Below are positions 4,684 through 8,256 of a stretch of DNA of 8,256 bases, piece by piece. The translations under genes were made by a program, and so were the position numbers. The DNA comes from an uncultured Altererythrobacter sp. Lineage in GTDB: Bacteria > Pseudomonadota > Alphaproteobacteria > Sphingomonadales > Sphingomonadaceae. The notes beneath the pieces were generated by a model, which did no database searches, had not been told where the DNA came from, and saw only the letters and a program-made list of their open reading frames with translations. The first letter of the stretch is position 1. Every line of letters starts with the position of its first letter. The stretch covers positions 1 to 8,256 of the forward strand of contig CAMPGP010000083.1 in assembly GCA_946885545.1 (NCBI GenBank), read 5' to 3'.

Positions 4684-5487
4684 ATGACGATCCGAACAGG
4701 CATCGGCGGATGGACCTATCCCGAATGGCGTGGCGGGACCTTCTATCCCGAGGGGCTGCGCCATGCCGACGAACTGGCCTATGCCGCCGAGCGGATGGGC
4801 GCGATCGAGATCAATGCCACGTTCTACCGCCTGCAGAAGCCCGAGAGCTTCGCCAAGTGGCGCGATGAAACGCCCGATGGTTTCGTCTTCTCGCTCAAGG
4901 GCTCGCGCTTCGTCACCATCCGCAAGGACCTGTCGCAGGCTGGCGAATCGATCGAGAAGTTCGTCGGACAGGGGATCGTCGAGCTGGGCGACAGGCTCGG
5001 GCCGCTGGTGTGGCAGCTGGCCAAGACCAAGCGCTTCGATGCGAACGAGATCCGCGCCTTCCTCGCGCTGCTGCCGCGCGAGCACGAGGGCCTGCGTCTG
5101 CGGCACGCGATCGAGATCGGGCACGAGAGCTTCGCCTGTCCGGAGTTCGTCGATCTCGCGCGCGGGGCGGGCGTGGCAATCGTCTGGTCGGAAGACGAAG
5201 GGCGCGACGCGATTGCCGACCGCACCGCCGACTTCGCCTATCTGCGGTGCCAGAAGATGCGCTCGGAATGCCCGACGGGATACGACACGAACGGTATCGC
5301 ACGGATCGCGCGCATGTGCCGCTCGTGGACCGAAGGGCACGCGCCCGAGGGCTTGCCACATGCTGGCGAGCGTGCAGATAGTCGCGGGCAGGGCGGCGAC
5401 GTGTTCGCCATGATGATCAACGGCGCGAAGGAACGCGCACCGGCGGCGGCGATGGCGCTCGCCGAAGAGCTCGGGGGGTCCCAATGA
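4684..5487 (+). CDS. DUF72 family protein
   Basis: This 267-residue protein matches DUF72 (COG1801, E. coli YecE group), a TIM-barrel-like fold of unknown activity. The N-terminus GIGGWTYPEWRGGTFYPEGL is diagnostic, followed by IEINATFYRLQKPESFAKWR (41-60), FVFSLKGSRFVTI (67-79), LGPLVWQL (105-112), AIEIGHESF (142-150) and DFAYLRCQ (183-190). The family usually has RHPSW where this protein has GHESF at 146-150, so an arginine common at that site is missing. The end, DVFAMMINGAKERAPAAAMAL, matches the usual final strand and helix. The enzyme is probably cytoplasmic. The ATG at 4684 follows GGGCGAGG closely. The last four bases, ATGA, also begin the M19 dipeptidase gene, so the two are very likely co-transcribed and translationally coupled. 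I infer no shared pathway from this alone. Confidence 0.92.
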   Translation: MTIRTGIGGWTYPEWRGGTFYPEGLRHADELAYAAERMGAIEINATFYRLQKPESFAKWRDETPDGFVFSLKGSRFVTIRKDLSQAGESIEKFVGQGIVELGDRLGPLVWQLAKTKRFDANEIRAFLALLPREHEGLRLRHAIEIGHESFACPEFVDLARGAGVAIVWSEDEGRDAIADRTADFAYLRCQKMRSECPTGYDTNGIARIARMCRSWTEGHAPEGLPHAGERADSRGQGGDVFAMMINGAKERAPAAAMALAEELGGSQ

Positions 5488-6740
5488 AGGTTTCGTATCT
5501 GTTTTCCGCTTCTGCGCTGTTGCTTGCATCCGCTACTCTGGCGCAATCGCCCGAGCAGGTGGCCGAGGCCGCGCTAGAGACAGCGCCGGTCTTCGACGGG
5601 CACAACGACGTGCCGATCCAGCTGCGCGGCCGCTGGCGCAACGTGATCGGCGACTTCGATTTCGTCGACACGACCGATACCGGGCCCGAGCATGCGGAAC
5701 GGCGCACCATGCACACCGACCTGAACCGGCTGCGCGAGGGCAAGGTCGGCGCGCAGTTCTGGTCGGTCTACGTGTCGGCTGCGTTGGAAGAACCCGAGGC
5801 GATCCAGGCGACGCTCGAGCAGATCGACGTGACCAAGCGGCTGGTGGCGCGCTATCCCGAGGATCTTGCGCTCGCGACGACGGCCGATGAGGTCGAGGCT
5901 GCGCTCGCCGACGACCAGATCGCCTCGCTGCTGGGGATCGAGGGAGGCTATTCGATCGGGTCGAGCCTCGGCGTGCTGCGCCAGATGCACGAGCTCGGCG
6001 TTCGCTACATGACGCTGACCCATTCGACGACGCTGTCGTGGGCCGATTCCGCGACCGACGATCCGGTCCACGGCGGGCTGACCGAATTCGGCGAGAACGT
6101 GGTGCGCGAAATGAACCGGCTGGGCATGCTGGTCGACCTCAGCCATGTCAGCGAAGGCACGATGAGCGACGCGCTCGACATCGCGACCGCGCCGGTGATC
6201 TTCAGCCATTCGGGCGCCCGGGCGGTCAACGGCCACGCGCGCAACGTGCCCGACACGATCCTGCGGCGCCTGCCGCAGAACGGCGGGGTGGTGATGGTCG
6301 TCGGACTGCCGGGCTATCTCAGCGAGGATGCGCGGCGATGGTATTCGCTGCGCCAGGCCGAGGAAGCGCGGCTGGCGACCTTGTGGCAAGGACAACCCGA
6401 ACGCGTCGAAGCGGGTCTCGTCATGTGGGAAGGCTCGAACCCCGAACCCAAGGCGACGATTTCGGACATGGCCGACCACATCGACCACATCCGCGAGATC
6501 GCCGGGATCGACCACATCGGGATCGGCGGCGATTACGACGGGATGGATACCGGGCCCGTCGGGATGGAGGACGTCTCGGGATATCCGGGGCTGTTCGTCG
6601 AGCTGGCGCGGCGCGGCTACAGCCAGGAAGATCTGGAGAAGATCGCGATGCGCAACGTGCTGCGCGCGATGCGCGGCGCCGAAGCCACGGCTGCGGCGCA
6701 GACCGGCATACCGCCGATCGAGACGCCCGTTCCCGATTAG
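5484..6740 (+). CDS. Secreted M19 membrane-dipeptidase-like zinc peptidase
   Basis: The 418-residue protein begins with a signal peptide (about 1-20, cleavage likely after TLA), so it acts in the periplasm. The body is the M19 (renal dipeptidase) amidohydrolase TIM barrel. Zinc ligands can be placed by comparison with human DPEP1: H40 and D42 (DGHND), E153 bridging (IEGG), H221 (LSHVS) and H242 (FSHSGAR), with D350 (GGDYDG) as the catalytic acid. H180 in LTH matches the substrate-binding histidine, at the same distance from E153 as in DPEP1. All are present, so the enzyme should hydrolyse dipeptides, perhaps also D-amino acid dipeptides. Between H242 and D350 it is about 40 residues longer than DPEP1, as in many bacterial relatives. 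The start overlaps the DUF72 stop (ATGA); GGGGGG at 5472-5477 may help ribosome binding. The stop overlaps the DUF1810 stop. Confidence 0.95.
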   Translation: MKVSYLFSASALLLASATLAQSPEQVAEAALETAPVFDGHNDVPIQLRGRWRNVIGDFDFVDTTDTGPEHAERRTMHTDLNRLREGKVGAQFWSVYVSAALEEPEAIQATLEQIDVTKRLVARYPEDLALATTADEVEAALADDQIASLLGIEGGYSIGSSLGVLRQMHELGVRYMTLTHSTTLSWADSATDDPVHGGLTEFGENVVREMNRLGMLVDLSHVSEGTMSDALDIATAPVIFSHSGARAVNGHARNVPDTILRRLPQNGGVVMVVGLPGYLSEDARRWYSLRQAEEARLATLWQGQPERVEAGLVMWEGSNPEPKATISDMADHIDHIREIAGIDHIGIGGDYDGMDTGPVGMEDVSGYPGLFVELARRGYSQEDLEKIAMRNVLRAMRGAEATAAAQTGIPPIETPVPD

Positions 6741-7159
6741 TCTTCGAGCAGGTCGAGCGTGCGCCGGTCGCGTTCGCCCGCGTAGAAGGCATCGAGAACC
6801 TGGGTGAAAGGGGCAGGGTTCTCGGCGACGGTTTCGAACAGGGTCATCGAACTGGCGAGCTTGAGCGCGTCGACACCCCCGAGTATCGCCTCCGCGCTGC
6901 GGTGGGCGCGCCATTCGAGGATCGTCCCCGCGGCCTCGCGAAGCCGCGGGCCGAGCAGCGGGTGCGCGAGAAAGGCTTCAGCCTCGTCACAGTCGGCAAT
7001 GGCGTAGAAGCGCGCGATTTCACTGCGGCCGAGCCCGGCGAGCTGCGGAACCACGAACCACATCCAGTGGCTCCGCTTTTCGCCTGCCGCCAGTTCGCGG
7101 ATCGCGCGTTCGAACACACCGCCGGCCTGCGCCTCGACGAAGCGATCGAGCGCCGCCAT
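6737..7159 (-). CDS. DUF1810 family protein
   Basis: This 140-residue protein matches DUF1810, a soluble family of unknown function. The family blocks are visible: LDRFVEAQ (4-11), GEKRSHWMWFVVPQLAGLGRS (26-46), ARFYAI (49-54), AFLAHPLLGPRL (62-73) and GGVDALKLASSMTLF (94-108). The histidine and tryptophans in SHWMWF and the DALKL-SSMTLF block are the most conserved parts. There is no signal peptide or membrane span. The start at 7159 gives the family N-terminus and lies five bases after the DUF3008 stop codon, without a good Shine-Dalgarno sequence, so translation is probably coupled. It is the last gene of the four-gene minus-strand cluster; its stop overlaps that of the M19 gene by four bases. 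Upstream sequence open in this frame is only the shadow of the DUF3008 gene. Confidence 0.9.
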   Translation of the reverse strand: MAALDRFVEAQAGGVFERAIRELAAGEKRSHWMWFVVPQLAGLGRSEIARFYAIADCDEAEAFLAHPLLGPRLREAAGTILEWRAHRSAEAILGGVDALKLASSMTLFETVAENPAPFTQVLDAFYAGERDRRTLDLLED

Positions 7160-7164
7160 GCGGA

Positions 7165-7350
7165 TCAATCCGATTTCTTCTCGGGCAGGTCCTTGCGCCT
7201 GGTCTCGGCGAAATCTTCCAGTTCGCTCTCGCTCATCGAATCGTACATGTCCTTCGATGCGCCCTGGAGATCGGAGACCTTCGTTTCGCCGCGCTTGGCG
7301 GACAGTGCGGCTCCGGCAGCCTTTTGCTGGGCCTTGGATTTGGCAGGCAT
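7165..7350 (-). CDS. DUF3008 family small protein
   Basis: This 61-residue, lysine- and serine-rich protein matches the DUF3008 family of short bacterial proteins. It starts MPAKSKAQQKAAGAALSAKR, continues with LQGASKDMYDSMSESELEDF and ends TRRKDLPEKKSD; the AQQKAAGAAL start and the MSE-EL-FA-T-RK-LPEKK end are the family signature. It has no cysteine, signal peptide or membrane span and looks largely helical or disordered, with high charge at both ends. The start at 7350 is fixed by AAGGAG at 7358-7363, seven bases upstream. Function is unknown. It lies 14 bases after the DUF2945 gene and five bases before DUF1810, in a cluster behind a stress-type promoter candidate. Confidence 0.88.
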   Translation of the reverse strand: MPAKSKAQQKAAGAALSAKRGETKVSDLQGASKDMYDSMSESELEDFAETRRKDLPEKKSD

Positions 7351-7364
7351 GCTGCAACTCCTTG

Positions 7365-7589
7365 CTACGCTGCGTCCAGTTCCGATCCCAGCTTCAGCAC
7401 GCGATCTCCGTCGTCCTGTTCGATCAGGTATGCGGGATCGTCTGCGCTGCCGTTGCGCTTGATCGTCGAACCCTTGATCGTGCGCTCGACATCGCGCTCG
7501 AACCGTTCGACGATCTTGCCTTCGCCTCGCCCGCTGCCCCAGTTCCATGCCACCTTCTGGCCTGCCTGGAAGCTGGTAGCGGCCGACAT
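7365..7589 (-). CDS. DUF2945 / hypervirulence-associated TUDOR-domain protein
   Basis: The 74-residue product matches the DUF2945 (HVA_TUDOR) family, a small beta-barrel domain. The pattern is clear: GQKVAWNWGSGRGEGKIVERF (10-30), a basic middle with TIKGSTIKRNGSADDPAYLI (37-56) and the end DRVLKLGSELD. The name comes from distant links to Tudor-like barrels and a fungal protein; no molecular role is proven in bacteria. It is cytoplasmic and has no cysteine. The ATG at 7589 comes two bases after the stop codon of the membrane-protein gene, which suggests translational coupling, since the nearest purine-rich stretch (GGTGGA) is about 11 bases or more upstream. Confidence 0.88.
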   Translation of the reverse strand: MSAATSFQAGQKVAWNWGSGRGEGKIVERFERDVERTIKGSTIKRNGSADDPAYLIEQDDGDRVLKLGSELDAA

Positions 7590-7591
7590 GC

Positions 7592-7900
7592 TCAGTTTTC
7601 CACCCGGCCCGGATCGTCGGCGGGGCTGTCGCCACCGGCGGGCGCCGCGTCGATCTCGTCGGCACCTTCGGTGACGATGGAATCGGTCGAGGTGTCGGGC
7701 GTCGCCGCTTCGATCCGGCCGCTCGCGGTCGCCTGGCTTTCGGCCTTATCCTGCGTCAACGCGCCGGTGATCCAGATCAGCGACAGGAGGCCGATCACCA
7801 GGATCAGGCCGACCAGCAGCACCCAGCGCACGACGCCTTCCTTCGAGCCGCCGCTCGCCTCGGTCTCGTTCATGTGAACTTCTTCGCCCCGTCGTTCCAT
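7592..7900 (-). CDS. Small single-span membrane protein
   Basis: The 102-residue product has a charged N-terminus, one clear transmembrane helix (about 23-46, VVRWVLLVGLILVIGLLSLIW) and then a roughly 50-residue tail that is rich in Asp, Glu, Ala, Thr and Pro and probably disordered. Charge distribution (acidic tail, few positive residues near the helix start) does not settle the topology. The start at 7900 is preferred because GGGAG lies eight bases upstream (7909-7913); a second ATG at 7873, giving 93 residues, has only a weak AAGAAG before it and cannot be excluded. I recognise no named family. It is the first gene of the four-gene cluster and directly follows the EcfG-like promoter candidate, with two bases to the DUF2945 start. 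Confidence 0.75.
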   Translation of the reverse strand: MERRGEEVHMNETEASGGSKEGVVRWVLLVGLILVIGLLSLIWITGALTQDKAESQATASGRIEAATPDTSTDSIVTEGADEIDAAPAGGDSPADDPGRVEN

Positions 7901-7908
7901 CGTAGTCA

Positions 7909-7913
7909 CTCCC
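7909..7913 (-). promoter_or_regulatory. Ribosome binding site of the membrane-protein gene
   Basis: On the minus strand this reads GGGAG and lies eight bases before the ATG at 7900. It is the basis for choosing that start over the internal ATG at 7873. Confidence 0.55.
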
Positions 7914-7919
7914 GCTTGT

Positions 7920-7934
7920 CGACGACCCTCGTCG
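7920..7934 (-). other. Small hairpin in the leader of the four-gene cluster
   Basis: CGACGA (7920-7925) pairs with TCGTCG (7929-7934) around a three-base loop. It lies between the promoter candidate and the first ribosome binding site, so it would be near the 5' end of the mRNA. It has no T-run and is weak as a terminator; it might instead stop readthrough from dapD or stabilise the leader. Its role is unknown. Confidence 0.35.
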
Positions 7935-7944
7935 TTGGCGAAAT

Positions 7945-7969
7945 TACGTTCGGCGCGGGCGAATGTTCC
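7945..7969 (-). promoter_or_regulatory. EcfG-type (general stress response) promoter candidate
   Basis: On the minus strand GGAAC (7969-7965) is followed by 16 bases and then CGTA (7948-7945). The alphaproteobacterial EcfG/SigT general-stress consensus is GGAAC, 16-17 bases, CGTT, so the -35 box is exact, the spacing fits and the -10 box has one mismatch at its last base. A start near 7938 would leave a leader of about 40 bases before the membrane-protein ATG. I saw no other intergenic match of this kind in the window. It lies 16 bases after the dapD stop and would drive the four small minus-strand genes. Confidence 0.5.
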
Positions 7970-7985
7970 TGTTGTGTGCGGCGCG

Positions 7986-8256
7986 TCAGTCGCGCAGCAG
8001 ATCGTTGATCGCGGTCTTCTCGCGCGTCTGCGCATCTACGGTCTTCACGATCACCGCGCAGGCGAGCGAGGGGCCGCCGTTGGGATCGGGCAGGGTGCCG
8101 GGCACGACGACCGAATAGGGGGGGATCGCTCCGCGCGAGACCGTGCCGGTGGCGCGGTCGACGATCTTGGTCGACTGGGTGACGAATACGCCCATCGCCA
8201 CAACGCTGCCTTCGCCCACGATCACGCCTTCGACGATCTCCGAACGCGCGCCGATG
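7986..8256 (-). CDS. dapD: 2,3,4,5-tetrahydropyridine-2,6-dicarboxylate N-succinyltransferase, C-terminal part
   Basis: The gene enters from the right edge; the last 89 residues are present. DapD transfers a succinyl group from succinyl-CoA to tetrahydrodipicolinate, in the succinylase branch of the diaminopimelate/lysine pathway, in the cytoplasm. The visible part is the end of the left-handed parallel beta-helix (hexapeptide repeats, [20 protein letters not shown] and [14 protein letters not shown]) and the C-terminal domain, with the characteristic [28 protein letters not shown] and [13 protein letters not shown]. These match DapD of proteobacteria closely. The reading frame is intact to the TGA at 7986-7988. 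Codons continue unbroken to 8256, so the apparent start near 8225 is internal. The stop is followed after 16 bases by the promoter candidate of the small-gene cluster. Confidence 0.95.
   Translation of the reverse strand, partial: IGARSEIVEGVIVGEGSVVAMGVFVTQSTKIVDRATGTVSRGAIPPYSVVVPGTLPDPNGGPSLACAVIVKTVDAQTREKTAINDLLRD

Noticed and set aside
2670..4703. A 677-codon minus-strand open frame
   Set aside because: It runs across the S41, PEBP, SWIB and DoxX genes in the wrong frame or strand. The translation is low-complexity and rich in Arg, Pro and Ser.
5574..6914. A 446-codon minus-strand open frame
   Set aside because: It is the antisense shadow of the M19 dipeptidase, whose zinc-site residues are all in place. 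Its translation is rich in Arg, His and Asp without domains.
6038..7462. A 474-codon plus-strand open frame across the M19 3' end and the DUF1810, DUF3008 genes
   Set aside because: It conflicts with four recognisable genes, and its translation shows no family pattern.
8223..8225. An apparent start codon for a 79-residue gene at the right edge
   Set aside because: It is a GTG valine codon inside dapD; the frame continues open with DapD sequence to the end of the window.

Overview
This is a GC-rich bacterial chromosomal window with tightly packed genes. It looks like an alphaproteobacterium, most likely Sphingomonadales (Erythrobacter or Sphingomonas-type). The reasons are a DapD-type lysine enzyme at the right edge, a stand-alone SWIB-domain gene, small DUF2945 and DUF3008 proteins, and one sequence resembling an EcfG (general stress response sigma factor) promoter. 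I found no tRNA, rRNA, CRISPR array, insertion sequence or phage gene. The assignment rests on recognising families by eye, not on a search.

Left part (1-1297, plus strand): a possible 3' end of an upstream gene, a CspA-type cold-shock protein with a strong hairpin behind it, a 70-residue uncharacterised helical protein, and a small secreted lipoprotein of the COG3650 type. Next (1275-3087, minus strand): an S41 (C-terminal processing) peptidase lipoprotein, with a DUF962/Mpo1-like membrane protein starting one base after its stop codon. A 246-base divergent intergenic region (3088-3333) holds a perfect 12-bp palindrome flanked by two copies of a 10-bp direct repeat, plus a separate hairpin.

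Middle (3334-6740): a YbhB/PEBP-like protein and a SWIB-domain protein on plus, a DoxX-like membrane protein on minus, then a translationally coupled pair on plus, a DUF72 protein and a secreted M19 dipeptidase. All three convergent gene pairs in the window (1275-1297, 4220-4223, 6737-6740) overlap at their stop codons, so none has an intergenic terminator.

Right part (6737-8256, minus strand): four small genes with gaps of 2 to 14 bases (single-span membrane protein, DUF2945, DUF3008, DUF1810) lie behind a GGAAC-N16-CGTA sequence close to the EcfG consensus. They look like a compact stress operon. Just upstream is the 3' end of dapD. No wholly new defence or mobile system is visible. The most interesting candidate is the four-gene stress operon, followed by the structured S41/PEBP intergenic region.
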